A stretch of 35,510 nt of DNA, taken from positions 178,802 to 214,311 of the forward strand of contig NZ_JACSIT010000152.1 of the NCBI RefSeq assembly GCF_014349155.1, written 5' to 3'. Numbering within the stretch: position 1 is the stretch's first letter; each line of letters starts with the position of its first letter. Below the pieces are notes generated by a model, which was given only the letters and a program-made list of their open reading frames with translations, searched no databases and had not been told where the DNA came from. Source of the stretch: Neolewinella lacunae (GTDB lineage Bacteria; Bacteroidota; Bacteroidia; Chitinophagales; Saprospiraceae). Below, one piece after another: positions 1 to 8,418 of this stretch. A program made the translations under genes and the position numbers.

Positions 1-94
1 GGAAAAACTCATAACTACGTTTAAAACCAGTAGTTACGTTTTTACAAGGGAGCCAAAAAACGGCGAACAGATTTCCCGTCAGATTACACACCCT

Positions 95-840
95 AGGTGG
101 AGACGTTTCACGTGAGGTGGAGTCGTTTCACGTCGACTGCAACCCCCTCCGACCACCTTACCTCGTGCATAAACCAAGCCATCCTGCGACGTAAAACGTC
201 TGGACCTCACCTCGCCGTGAGGTGGAGACGTTTCACGTGAGGTGGAGTCGTTTCACGTCGACTGCAACCCCCTTCGACCCACCTTACCTCGTGCATAAAC
301 CAAGCCATCCTGCGAAGTAAAACGTCTGGACCTCACCTCGCCGTGAGGTGGAGACGTTTCACGTGAGGTGGAGACGTTTCACGTCGACTGCAACCCCCTT
401 CCGACCACCTTACCTCGTGCGTAAACCAAGCCATCCTGCGAAGTAAAACGTCTGGACCTCACCTCGCCGTGAGGTGGAGACGTTTCACGTGAGGTGGAGT
501 CGTTTCACGTCGACTGCAACCCCCTCCGACCACCTTACCTCGTGCATAAACCAAGCCATCCTGCGACGTAAAACGTCTGGACCTCACCTCGCCGTGAGGT
601 GGAGGCGTTTCACGTGAGGTGGAGACGTTTCACGTCGACTGCAACCCCCTTCGACCCACCTTACCTCGTGCATAAACCAAGCCATCCTGCGACGTAAAAC
701 GTCTGGACCTCACCTCGCCGTGAGGTGGAGACGTTTCACGTGAGGTGGAGTCGTTTCACGTCGACTGCAACCCCCTCCGACCCACCTTACCTCGTGCGTA
801 AACCAAGCCATCCTGCGACGTAAAACGTCTGGACCTCACG
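95..840. repeat. Tandem array, six copies of a 125-126 bp unit
   Basis: Units begin at 95, 220, 346, 472, 597 and 723; the last stops near 840. Each unit opens with two direct copies of a 20 bp word (AGGTGGAGACGTTTCACGTG and a close variant), then a C-rich middle, and ends with an inverted copy of the same word. At each of the five junctions the end of one unit and the start of the next form an inverted repeat with 22 nt arms, 19 of 22 pairing, around a 6 nt CTCGCC loop (for example 189-210 with 217-238). Copies differ by only a few substitutions and single-base indels, so the array is recent or homogenised. No open frame of note lies in it. Bases 1-94 hold only a weak hairpin (13-18 with 30-35, then a T-run) that may end a gene to the left. 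Confidence 0.95.
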
Positions 841-841
841 T

Positions 842-882
842 AAAAAAAGTAACCTCCCCCATCCATTGAAGACGGGGGAGGC
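842..882 (-). terminator. Rho-independent terminator of rplY
   Basis: Read on the minus strand, CCTCCCCC and GGGGGAGG (874-881 and 853-860) pair in an 8 bp stem around a 13 nt loop, followed by TTAC and seven T. It lies about 60 bp past the rplY stop and directly abuts the tandem array, so rplY transcripts should stop before the array. Confidence 0.8.
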
Positions 883-944
883 TACCAAGAAATGGGCCCG
901 AAGGCCCGGTGCCGAAGCTATCGTTCGGCTATTTTGGGGGAAGA

Positions 945-1607
945 CTATTCTGCGTCGTCGCCAGCTTCTTCGTCGCCAGCGTCGTCGGCCACTGCAACGG
1001 CAGCACCACCCTTGGCGGCCTTCTCGGCCTCTTTGCGGGCGGCAGTAGCGGCAGAGCGCAGGGCGCGTGGCACTTCAACCGTGGCGATGGGGGTACCGCC
1101 TGGGTTCATGATTTCTACACCTTCCATAGGGGCGATGTCGCGTACCCGGATGGCCTGGCCCAACTGGAGCTTGCCGATGTTGAGCACCACCTGGTCCACC
1201 AGGTGCTCGGGAGTAGTTTTGATCTTTACCCGCCGTACGGAGACGAGGAGCTTACCGCCACCGCGAACGCCGGGGCTGGTGCCCTCAAACGTTACGGGAA
1301 CTTCTACCTTCACGGGGTGGCCTTTTTGCAGGGCCAGGAAGTCGATGTGCATCAAGGCATCGGTCACTGGGTGGAACTGGTAGTCCTTAACAATGGCCGA
1401 GTAGGTCGTGCCGTTCAGCGTGATCTCCGCCAACTTAAACTCGGGAGAGTAAACCAGGTGACGAACGTCCAGGGGCTTAACGGTAAAGTGAACTGGGTCG
1501 CCAGCACCGTAAAGAACGGCGGGAACGATACCATCACGACGGACGGTCTTGCTAAACTTCTTACCCAGATTTTCGCGGACTTCACCGCTAACTTGTACGG
1601 ACTGCAT
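945..1607 (-). CDS. rplY: 50S ribosomal protein L25 / general stress protein Ctc
   Basis: The 220-residue protein binds 5S rRNA in the large ribosomal subunit. It has the long CTC/TL5 form: an N-terminal L25 beta-barrel (about 1-90, with VRRDGIVPAVLYG near residues 22-34), a C-terminal TL5-type domain (about 95-180), and an acidic, Ala-rich tail after 195 that is probably disordered. The ATG at 1607 gives a normal L25 N-terminus. A TAnnTTTG box lies about 40 bp upstream and a strong terminator follows, so it is probably transcribed alone. In many bacteria this gene neighbours pth or prs, but neither is visible here. Identification is firm. Confidence 0.95.
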   Translation of the reverse strand: MQSVQVSGEVRENLGKKFSKTVRRDGIVPAVLYGAGDPVHFTVKPLDVRHLVYSPEFKLAEITLNGTTYSAIVKDYQFHPVTDALMHIDFLALQKGHPVKVEVPVTFEGTSPGVRGGGKLLVSVRRVKIKTTPEHLVDQVVLNIGKLQLGQAIRVRDIAPMEGVEIMNPGGTPIATVEVPRALRSAATAARKEAEKAAKGGAAVAVADDAGDEEAGDDAE

Positions 1608-1644
1608 AACTGTATTCTTTGAGCGCTGTTTCGCTTTCGGCCCG

Positions 1645-1652
1645 CAAAGATA
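1645..1652 (-). promoter_or_regulatory. Candidate -7 box for rplY (TATCTTTG)
   Basis: The minus strand reads TATCTTTG, an exact match to the Bacteroidota -7 consensus TAnnTTTG, 37 bp upstream of the rplY ATG. I see no good TTTG -33 box at the expected distance, so support rests on the -7 box alone. The remaining gap up to 1904 holds no other clear signal. Confidence 0.4.
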
Positions 1653-1904
1653 CTACTTTTTACGAAGTGGAGTAGCAGACGGCGTAATTTTCTTTCCTAA
1701 GCGCTTGAGTGGCACGCTATTAAACGCTGGCGGTGAGCTGCCGGGCCTGGAATCAGGCGGACAGCACCCGCGACCACGCCAATTTCCCCGCCGCTGAACC
1801 AGCTTATTACTTTGGCAGTTTGGGTTGAAAAGGGTGGCCAGTGGGCAAAAAAATTTTCCCAACGGTCCGCACAAGGTATCTTCACCCCTCCAAAAAATCT
1901 CCCC

Positions 1905-2255
1905 ATGCAAAAGTTTTCCATCCTCCTCGTTCTGGCCCTGATTGCCCTGGCTTGCGGCGGCGGCGAGAATGCGCCCAGCGAGGCACCCCCTACCGCCACC
2001 AACGCTGCGGCAAAGAAAGACATCGACGTCAAAAAGATCTGGAAGGTCCGCTGCATCGCCTGCCACGGTTTGTACGGCGATATGGGGACCAACGGCGCGG
2101 CCAACCTCCAGGAAAGCGAGAAACCCCTGGAGTACCGCATCAACATCATCAAGAACGGCAGTGAAAACGGCGTAATGACGCCTTTTGGTGACATCCTCAG
2201 CGAGGACGAAATCAAGGCGATGGCCGAATACACCATGACGTTCAAAAAAGAGTAA
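1905..2255 (+). CDS. Lipoprotein c-type cytochrome (monohaem)
   Basis: A 116-residue exported electron carrier. The N-terminus MQKFSILLVLALIALAC is a lipoprotein signal with a lipobox ending at Cys17, followed by a Gly/Pro/Ala/Thr-rich linker. One haem-attachment motif, CIACH, lies near residues 51-55, and a Met-containing stretch (GVMTPFG) near 90 could supply the distal haem ligand, as in class I cytochrome c. The C-terminal helix (DEIKAMAEYTMTF) fits the fold. I chose ATG 1905 because the signal peptide starts there; an open frame reaches back to 1812 but adds no plausible sequence. anmK starts 5 bp after the stop, so the two are probably cotranscribed, although no functional link is evident. 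Confidence 0.85.
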   Translation: MQKFSILLVLALIALACGGGENAPSEAPPTATNAAAKKDIDVKKIWKVRCIACHGLYGDMGTNGAANLQESEKPLEYRINIIKNGSENGVMTPFGDILSEDEIKAMAEYTMTFKKE

Positions 2256-2260
2256 GCCGG

Positions 2261-3397
2261 ATGGCGGCCGAATACCTCGTACTGGGCATGATGTCTGGCA
2301 GCTCGCTCGACGGGCTGGACCTGGCCATTTGCCGCCTGCGCCTGGACCCCGGTGCGGAGCGGCTGGTGCCCGACTGGGAAATTCTGGCGGCCGAAACCGA
2401 CGCCTATCCCCCGCCCTGGCGCGCCCGTTTGCGCTCGGCTCCGGCCCTGCCTGGCCGGGAGCTCTGGCGTTTGCACACCGACTACGGCCGCTGGGTGGGG
2501 CAGCGGGCGCGGGCTTTTCTGGACCGCCACCCCCAGTACGCGCCCACCCTGGCGGGCAGCCACGGCCACACGGTTTTTCACCACCCGGAAGCCGCCTTCA
2601 CCACCCAGATCGGCGATGGCGCGGCACTGGCCAACGCCCTCGGCCTACCGACGGTAACGGAGCTGCGGGGGGCCGACCTCGCCCACGGCGGGCAGGGTGC
2701 GCCCCTCGCGCCATTGGCCGACCTGCACCTTTTTCCCGCCCACCCGGCCTTCCTTAACCTCGGCGGCATTGCCAACATTAGTGTGCGACAGCCGGACGGG
2801 ACTTTCTCGGCTGGCGACGTCAGCGGTTGCTGTCAGGTCCTCGACCGCCTGGCGGAGCGCGCTGGCCTGGCCTTCGATGCCGACGGCGCACTGGCCCGCA
2901 GCGGGCGGATCGTCCCCGATTTTGCGGCTGCGCTGGACTTGCCCTACCACCAGCAGCCCTACCCGAAATCGCTCGACAACGCCTGGGTACGCGAAGTACT
3001 CTGGCCCAAAATCGAAAAACTCCCGGCTACGCCCGCCGATCTTCTGCACAGCTTCGCGCACTGGCTGGCGCAGCAAATTGTCCACGATCTTTTGCTTTTG
3101 GGCGCGGCCGCAGGTGCCGGGGAAGGAACAAGGAGCAAGGTGCTGGTGACCGGCGGCGGAGCCCGCAACAGTTTCCTGCTCGACGGCCTCCAGCAAGCGG
3201 CCCAAGACCAGCAGGCCCCTTTCAGCTTCGAGGCTCCGGCCAGTATGATTGGCGATTTTAAGGAAGCGGCCCTCATTGCCCTGGCGGCTTTGCTGCGGGT
3301 GGAAGGACTGCCCAATGCCCTGGCTTCGGCCACCGGTGCCCGCCTGGATACCATCAACGGCGCCCTCTACCTGCCCGCCCTAAGCCTCCCCAACTGA
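2261..3397 (+). CDS. anmK: Anhydro-N-acetylmuramic acid kinase
   Basis: Phosphorylates and hydrolyses 1,6-anhydro-MurNAc to MurNAc-6-phosphate in cytoplasmic peptidoglycan recycling. The 378-residue protein starts with the family signature GMMSGSSLDGLDLA (residues 8-21) and carries further conserved blocks: SHGHTVFHHP (about 100-109), QIGDGAALA (116-124), LNLGGIANIS (165-174), and the ATP-site TGGGARN (about 297-303). An unusual loop, AAAGAGEGTRSK, comes just before VLVTGGGARN. It is encoded by an in-frame copy of the dispersed 17 bp motif (3101-3117) plus its purine-rich flank. The gene overlaps the next start by one base (TGATG), implying translational coupling. Identification is firm. Confidence 0.95.
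   Translation: MAAEYLVLGMMSGSSLDGLDLAICRLRLDPGAERLVPDWEILAAETDAYPPPWRARLRSAPALPGRELWRLHTDYGRWVGQRARAFLDRHPQYAPTLAGSHGHTVFHHPEAAFTTQIGDGAALANALGLPTVTELRGADLAHGGQGAPLAPLADLHLFPAHPAFLNLGGIANISVRQPDGTFSAGDVSGCCQVLDRLAERAGLAFDADGALARSGRIVPDFAAALDLPYHQQPYPKSLDNAWVREVLWPKIEKLPATPADLLHSFAHWLAQQIVHDLLLLGAAAGAGEGTRSKVLVTGGGARNSFLLDGLQQAAQDQQAPFSFEAPASMIGDFKEAALIALAALLRVEGLPNALASATGARLDTINGALYLPALSLPN
3101..3117 (-). repeat. Dispersed 17 bp motif, copy a (inside anmK)
   Basis: Exact reverse-strand copy of GCACCTGCGGCCGCGCC. It is the only copy inside a conserved gene body and is read in frame as part of an Ala/Gly-rich loop. Confidence 0.85.
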
Positions 3398-4422
3398 TGG
3401 CTCAACTTCTCCTCACCGGGGCTACTGGCTTGCTGGGGATGGCCCTGGCCCGCGCCCTGGCGGAGGCTGGGCACCCTCTCCGGGCCCTGGTGCGGGAAGA
3501 CTCCGACCCAGCGGCCAGCGCGGAAATTAGTGCCCTCGCTACGTTGTACCGGGGCGACCTGAACGACCCCGAAAGTTTATTGGCGGCCATGGAAGGAGTA
3601 GATACCGTCATCCACGCAGCGGCTATGGTCTCCTACCAGGCCCACGACCGCGATGCCCTCCTGCTGGTCAACGGCGAAGGAACGGCCAACGTAGTAAATA
3701 TGGCCCTGGAAGCGGGCGTACGTCGCCTTATCCACCTCAGTTCAGTGGCGGCCCTCGACCGCGTAGACGGCGGGAAAGTGACCGGCCTGGCCAACCGCTG
3801 GCCCAGCGAACGCCCCAAGACCGCCTACGCCGAAAGCAAATTTGCCGCCGAACGGGAGGTTTGGCGCGGACAAGCCGAAGGACTGCAGGTGGCCGTACTC
3901 TACCCCTCCATCATCCTGGGGCCGGGCAACTGGGCGGGCCAGAACACCCCTGCCCTCTGGCGCATGGCCGCCGCCGAACGCAGTTTTTATCCCCTGGGCA
4001 CGGCCGGCTTTGTCGATCTCCGCGACGTTGTAGACGCCACGCTCTTCGTTTTGGACAGGGATGTGGACGGCGACCGCTTCCTGCTCAACGCCGGCAACCT
4101 GAGTTGGCGGGACCTCCAGGAAAAAATTGCGCGGAGCATCGGGGCCAAAGCACCCCGCCTGGGCTTGGCTCCCTGGCAGTCGGCACTGCTCTGGCCGGTG
4201 GAAGGCCTGCGCGCCAAGCTGAGGGGGCAGCGCCCGTTGATCACCCGGGAAAGCCACCGCAACGTCCAGGCTCGCTACCAGTACGACGGCTCCGCCTACG
4301 TGGAGGCCAGCGGACGGCCCTACCGTTCCCTGGACGAGACCATTGCCACCATCGGTAAAGCATTCTTGGCGGATCAGGCGGCTACTCCAGGCGCAGTCCG
4401 ATCCAGGCCCAGCGGTGACTGA
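3397..4422 (+). CDS. NAD(P)-dependent epimerase/dehydratase (extended SDR)
   Basis: A 341-residue protein of the extended short-chain dehydrogenase/reductase family, which acts on nucleotide sugars, dihydroflavonols or similar substrates. The Rossmann motif GATGLLG is at residues 8-14, an HAAA segment follows near 72-76, the active-site YAESK (Tyr-x-x-x-Lys) lies near 144-148, and a Ser is present in LSSVAAL. No domain fixes the substrate; relatives are usually annotated as UDP-glucose 4-epimerase-like or dihydroflavonol reductase-like. The start shares one base with the anmK stop, so it is very likely coupled to anmK. The last 41 bp overlap the 3' end of the convergent LpxR-like gene, so its C-terminal 13 residues are antisense to that protein's end. 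Confidence 0.85.
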   Translation: MAQLLLTGATGLLGMALARALAEAGHPLRALVREDSDPAASAEISALATLYRGDLNDPESLLAAMEGVDTVIHAAAMVSYQAHDRDALLLVNGEGTANVVNMALEAGVRRLIHLSSVAALDRVDGGKVTGLANRWPSERPKTAYAESKFAAEREVWRGQAEGLQVAVLYPSIILGPGNWAGQNTPALWRMAAAERSFYPLGTAGFVDLRDVVDATLFVLDRDVDGDRFLLNAGNLSWRDLQEKIARSIGAKAPRLGLAPWQSALLWPVEGLRAKLRGQRPLITRESHRNVQARYQYDGSAYVEASGRPYRSLDETIATIGKAFLADQAATPGAVRSRPSGD

Positions 4423-5287
4423 GCCCCCCGTCGAATTCTTTGCCCAGCATCACGACACCGCCTTCCAGGACCAAGCCGTTGAGGTGTACTGCCCCGCCGT
4501 ATTCGGTACGGCCCACGATTCTTTTGGGGACGATGACGCCGCGGTAGCGATCGTCGCGGTTGAATAGTCCGCCGGAAAGCGTGGCGTTGTAGCCCACTAC
4601 CCGGGTGGTGCTGCCCAGGATCAATTCCACAAAAGTGCGGGAGTTGAATTGCAGGGGAACCGCCCGCAATGCCATTCCCATACTGCCGTCGGTGTAGAGG
4701 CTGCCCAGCTGCCCTGCTAACCGTGCTTCGAAGTGCAGGCGGGGGGAGAGGAAGAAAAGGCGTTGGTAGTGCAGGCGGTAGTTGACAATTAGGTCAGGTT
4801 TTACTTCGTGGTTCCAGCCGGGGATTTCCTCGGCAAAATTGACCATGCGGTGGAGGGCGTTCTGCATGCGTCCGCCGCCGGAATACTTGCCGAGGACGCC
4901 GAGGGTCCATTCGGAAGTGACGGTGGTCCCCAGCAGGGGTTGTACTACGCTGACGCCGTTGCTCAACACCAAATAACTGGCAAAGGGGTGGTCTCCGCGC
5001 ACCAGCCTGACCGAATCAATGGCCTGGGGGGTGAAGATGCTCTGGTTGATCCGCCAGTAACGGGTATGGTGGGTGTTGAGGGCAGGGATCAGAAGGTTCG
5101 GCTGCAGGTTGCTGCGGCCGGCCTCCAACTGGATGCCACTGGTGAAGTAGCGGTCCGTTTTCAGCGGAAGGTAAAATACGTCGTTAGCAATCTCGGCGGC
5201 GAAATACGGTTTGCTGATCGATTGCGCGGGCAAGTAGTGCACCAGCAAAAGTAAAGCGGCCCAGACGCACCAGGCGCTTGGTTTCAT
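4382..5287 (-). CDS. LpxR-like outer-membrane lipid A 3'-O-deacylase family protein (DUF2219)
   Basis: A 301-residue protein with a signal peptide (cleavage after LPAQS, about 22), then alternating beta strands as in a small outer-membrane barrel. Family hallmarks are visible: an Asn-Asp pair (IANDVF, Asn35-Asp36), TDRYFTSGIQLE (44-55), the D-x-P-F-A-S-Y strand (99-105), and LHRM with His146. In Salmonella LpxR, an Asn-Asp pair and a His form the active site; the assignment here is by motif position only. LpxR removes the 3'-acyloxyacyl group of lipid A. In Bacteroidota the activity is inferred, not shown. It sits on the opposite strand from all nearby genes and overlaps the epimerase tail to tail by 41 bp with no terminator between. 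Confidence 0.75.
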   Translation of the reverse strand: MKPSAWCVWAALLLLVHYLPAQSISKPYFAAEIANDVFYLPLKTDRYFTSGIQLEAGRSNLQPNLLIPALNTHHTRYWRINQSIFTPQAIDSVRLVRGDHPFASYLVLSNGVSVVQPLLGTTVTSEWTLGVLGKYSGGGRMQNALHRMVNFAEEIPGWNHEVKPDLIVNYRLHYQRLFFLSPRLHFEARLAGQLGSLYTDGSMGMALRAVPLQFNSRTFVELILGSTTRVVGYNATLSGGLFNRDDRYRGVIVPKRIVGRTEYGGAVHLNGLVLEGGVVMLGKEFDGGLSHRWAWIGLRLE

Positions 5288-5454
5288 TTTCTGACATACT
5301 GTAAATACGCTCCGGGATGGGGGGAGCTGGGTGGGGAAAGACTACGCAATAATACTAAATTTTGCGGTGAACGGTGGCTTTGCTTGAGGAAGCGACTTAC
5401 GTAATATCCTCCGGGCCTGGATTGACGGGCATTGCTGTTTTTGTCCGCTACCCG

Positions 5455-5471
5455 GCACCTGCGGCCGCGCC
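5455..5471 (+). repeat. Dispersed 17 bp motif, copy b (upstream of DPP IV)
   Basis: Exact GCACCTGCGGCCGCGCC, ending 60 bp before the chosen DPP IV start. It lies in the 244 bp divergent gap between the LpxR-like gene and DPP IV, which otherwise shows no firm promoter box. Confidence 0.85.
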
Positions 5472-5531
5472 ATGCTCTTCGCCTTTGCTATCTTCGCCAC
5501 TCTGCTTTTTGACCAGCAAAACCTCCAGACC

Positions 5532-7763
5532 ATGCGATCCATTATTTTCCTCGCCCTTTTGCTCACCAGTTTCGCCAGCCAAGCGCAAACGGAGGCCATT
5601 ACGCTCGATGACATCTGGCGCAATTACACCTTCAGCGGGGAGGGCGTAAGTGGGTTCAATTTCCTGCTCGACGGCCGCTCTTACGCCCGGCTGGAGAACA
5701 ATGCCGTGGTGCGCTACGACCTGAAAACGGGCCAGCGCTCAGCGGTGATCGTCAGTGGCCAGGACCTGCCCAAAGCGACTGGATTCAGCGGTAAGATTGA
5801 TGACTACCACTTCAGTGCAGACGAAAGCAAACTGCTGCTGAGCAACCAGAGCGAGCCGCTTTTTCGCCGCAGCTCGCAGGCCTATTTCTTCGTCTACGAC
5901 CTGAAAGACCAGCGCCTGACGCCGGTTTTTCCCGAAAAAAAGCACCGGCTGGCGACGCTGGACCCCACCGGGCAGCGCGTCGCATTTGTGGTAGACAACG
6001 ACGTATGGATCAAGGAACTGAGCAGCGGTGAACTGACGCGGGTGACCGATGATGGAGCGGTCAATAAGATCATCAACGGTGCCGCCGACTGGGTGTACGA
6101 AGAAGAATTTTCCTTCTCCGCCGCCATCCACTGGAGCCCCGACGGCGACTACCTCGCCTACCTCAAATTTGACGAGACGAAGGTGCCCGAATTTACCTAC
6201 ACCGATTTCCACGGTGAACTTTACCCCGAGTACAACACCTTCAAATACCCCAAAGTGGGCATGGAAAACAGCACGGTGAGCCTGCACGCCTTCCACCTGC
6301 CTACGGGGAAAACCCGCGACCTCCTTACCGTCAATACCAGTCCCGAAGACGAATGGCACTACCTGCCCCGGGTGCAGTGGACGACGAAGAGCGATGGACT
6401 GACGGCCCAGCGTATGAACCGCCACCAGAGCAAACTCGAATTGTTGCTGTTCAACCCCAGCACCGGGGCGCAACGCACCCTGCTGACGGAGGAAGACAAG
6501 TACTACCTTGACGTGCACGACGACCTCACTTTCCTGCCCGGTGGAGAAGGCTTCATCTGGGCGAGCGAAGCAGCGGGATACAATCACCTCTACCTGTACC
6601 CCATGGACGGCGGCCCCAAACAGCAACTGACGAGTGGCAACTGGGACGTCACCAAGTTTTACGGCACCCACGAAGGGCGGATCTACTTCCAGGCCGCGAA
6701 GGAAAGTCCCCTGCGCCGGGAAGTCTACACGAAAAGCCTCAAGGGAAGAGACCTCCCCCGCCCGCTGGCCGCTATGGCTGGTGTGAACGAAGCCCAGTTT
6801 TCGGGGACCTTTGATTACTTCGTCCTTTCCCACTCCACCATCAACCAGCCGACTACCGTGACCGTGATGGACAATGCCGGAGAACCCGTCCGGAAGATCA
6901 TCGACAATATGGACCTCCGGAAAAAGCTGACCCGGCACGGGGTGCAGCCCGTGGAATTTTTCACCTTCACTACGGAAAAGGGGCATACCCTGAACGGTTA
7001 CTTACTCAAACCCGCCCAGGCCCCGGCCGGCCGCAAGCATCCGCTGCTGATGCACGTCTACGGCGGCCCGGGCAGCCAGCAGGTGCTCGATAACTGGCGC
7101 GGGCAGAACATGCTCTGGTTTCAAATGCTGGTGCAGCACGGTTTTGCCGTGGCGGTGGTGGATAACCGGGGCACGGGCGCGCGCGGGGCAGACTTCAAGA
7201 AAGACACCTACCTCACGCTGGGTAAGCAGGAAACGGAAGACCAGGTTGCCGCCGCCCGCTACCTGGGTGGGCTGGACTTTATCGACAAAGACAAAATTGG
7301 CATCTTCGGCTGGTCCTACGGCGGGTTCATGGCCCTCCACGGCATCCTGCAGGGCAATGATGTTTTTGCCGCCGCCATCTCCGTAGCGCCGGTAACCAAC
7401 TGGAAATGGTACGACTCTATCTACACCGAGCGCTACATGCGCACCTACGCCGAAAATGAAAAGGGCTACGACGAAAACAGCCCCATTCACTACGCCGACC
7501 GCCTGAAGGGAGACTTACTGCTGGTGCACGGTATGGGCGACGACAATGTCCACTTCCAGCACACCGCCGAGATGGCCAATGCCCTGATTGCGAACAACAA
7601 GCAGTTTGATACCTACTTCTACCCCAACCGCAACCACGGCATCTACGGTGGGCTTACCCGCCTGCACCTCTACACTAAGATGACCAACTTTTTGCTGGAG
7701 AAGATTGGCCCCGAGGCACCCGCTCGCCAGGCGACCTTGCAGATTGTGCCGGGAGACAACTAG
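5532..7763 (+). CDS. Dipeptidyl peptidase IV (family S9B)
   Basis: A 743-residue exported serine peptidase that releases X-Pro dipeptides from peptide N-termini. A signal peptide (MRSIIFLALLLTSFASQAQ) leads into an eight-bladed beta-propeller (about 30-480) that carries the substrate-anchoring Glu pair in WVYEEEF (Glu190-192). The C-terminal alpha/beta hydrolase has GWSYGG (nucleophile Ser595), the acid in GDDNVHF (Asp670/671) and NRNHGIYG (His702), so the triad is complete. I chose ATG 5532 because it begins the signal peptide; an in-frame ATG at 5472 lies directly after the dispersed repeat and adds an unlikely leader. It is probably periplasmic and works with other peptidases in peptide feeding. 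It appears to be a single-gene unit. Confidence 0.93.
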   Translation: MRSIIFLALLLTSFASQAQTEAITLDDIWRNYTFSGEGVSGFNFLLDGRSYARLENNAVVRYDLKTGQRSAVIVSGQDLPKATGFSGKIDDYHFSADESKLLLSNQSEPLFRRSSQAYFFVYDLKDQRLTPVFPEKKHRLATLDPTGQRVAFVVDNDVWIKELSSGELTRVTDDGAVNKIINGAADWVYEEEFSFSAAIHWSPDGDYLAYLKFDETKVPEFTYTDFHGELYPEYNTFKYPKVGMENSTVSLHAFHLPTGKTRDLLTVNTSPEDEWHYLPRVQWTTKSDGLTAQRMNRHQSKLELLLFNPSTGAQRTLLTEEDKYYLDVHDDLTFLPGGEGFIWASEAAGYNHLYLYPMDGGPKQQLTSGNWDVTKFYGTHEGRIYFQAAKESPLRREVYTKSLKGRDLPRPLAAMAGVNEAQFSGTFDYFVLSHSTINQPTTVTVMDNAGEPVRKIIDNMDLRKKLTRHGVQPVEFFTFTTEKGHTLNGYLLKPAQAPAGRKHPLLMHVYGGPGSQQVLDNWRGQNMLWFQMLVQHGFAVAVVDNRGTGARGADFKKDTYLTLGKQETEDQVAAARYLGGLDFIDKDKIGIFGWSYGGFMALHGILQGNDVFAAAISVAPVTNWKWYDSIYTERYMRTYAENEKGYDENSPIHYADRLKGDLLLVHGMGDDNVHFQHTAEMANALIANNKQFDTYFYPNRNHGIYGGLTRLHLYTKMTNFLLEKIGPEAPARQATLQIVPGDN

Positions 7764-8094
7764 GGGGGCGGATAGCGAAGACAGGTGATCAAACTTAGGC
7801 GAGTGGATGAATCCCCTCGCTACGCTGGCTAGGCCTAGGGTGTGGTGGTAAGGAGCTGTGGCCAGGTACAACGCTAGGCAGCAACCCAGCGGGTGGAAGT
7901 TTCTGCCGCTAAAAATTTTTTTGCCCAGCCCAAAAAAAATTCAGGAGGGACCGAACATCCGGAAAAACGCTTCCGTTGGAGTCGATAACAGTGAAAGTTC
8001 TGACTCTAGCGAAAGGCTCCTCCAAACCATTGTTTGCGGGGAGCCTTTCTACTGTTTTGGGCAACCGGCCCGGGTTTGGAATCGTTTCCCCACT
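7764..8094. other. 331 bp gap rich in inverted repeats
   Basis: No convincing gene. Inverted repeats seen: GCGAG/CTCGC (7799-7820), a candidate terminator (7888-7922, listed separately), GAGTC/GACTC around 7979-8006, and a strong 10 bp stem GAAAGGCTCC/GGAGCCTTTC (8011-8020 with 8040-8049, 19 nt loop) 45 bp before yidD. The last could be a leader hairpin or a terminator lacking a T-run. Confidence 0.5.
7888..7922 (+). terminator. Candidate terminator after DPP IV
   Basis: AGCGG and CCGCT (7888-7892, 7906-7910) form a 5 bp stem followed by AAAAA and seven T. It lies about 125 bp past the DPP IV stop. The stem is short, so support is moderate. Confidence 0.4.
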
Positions 8095-8355
8095 ATGCTG
8101 AAGTGGTTACTGATTTTGCCCATTCGGATTTACCAGGTAGCGCTGTCGCCCCTGCTCGGCCCCAACAAGTGCCGGTACCAGCCCACGTGTTCCAGTTACG
8201 CGATTGGGGCGATTGAGGAATGGGGGGTATTCAAAGGCACCTGGTTGGCGCTCAAGCGCATTGGCAGTTGCCACCCCTGGGGCGGCCACGGCCCCGACCC
8301 CGTCCCCCGCCGACCGCAGGCCCCTGGGAATAAGCCCGATGATGCTGTATCTTAG
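8095..8355 (+). CDS. yidD: Membrane protein insertion efficiency factor YidD
   Basis: A small 86-residue protein with an amphipathic N-terminal helix ([20 protein letters not shown]) and the family block [23 protein letters not shown] (about 22-44), including the paired Cys residues, then [13 protein letters not shown]. YidD assists the YidC insertase at the inner membrane. ATG 8095 matches the usual start; the frame stays open upstream to 7858 but that part codes for nothing recognisable. In many bacteria yidD lies between rnpA and yidC. Here it stands alone behind a structured leader. Confidence 0.92.
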   Translation: MLKWLLILPIRIYQVALSPLLGPNKCRYQPTCSSYAIGAIEEWGVFKGTWLALKRIGSCHPWGGHGPDPVPRRPQAPGNKPDDAVS

Positions 8356-8418
8356 ACCTTTCTTTGGGCCTTCCGCCGTCCGGGGGGAAAGTCTTTAGCC
8401 TCCATAAATTATCGACGC

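Noticed and set aside
95..840. CRISPR-like appearance of the repeats
   Set aside because: The repeated unit is about 125 bp with no unique spacers and there are no cas genes; it is a plain tandem array.
5472..5531. Upstream ATG as the DPP IV start
   Set aside because: The added 20 residues would precede a normal signal peptide and begin directly at the end of a dispersed repeat copy.
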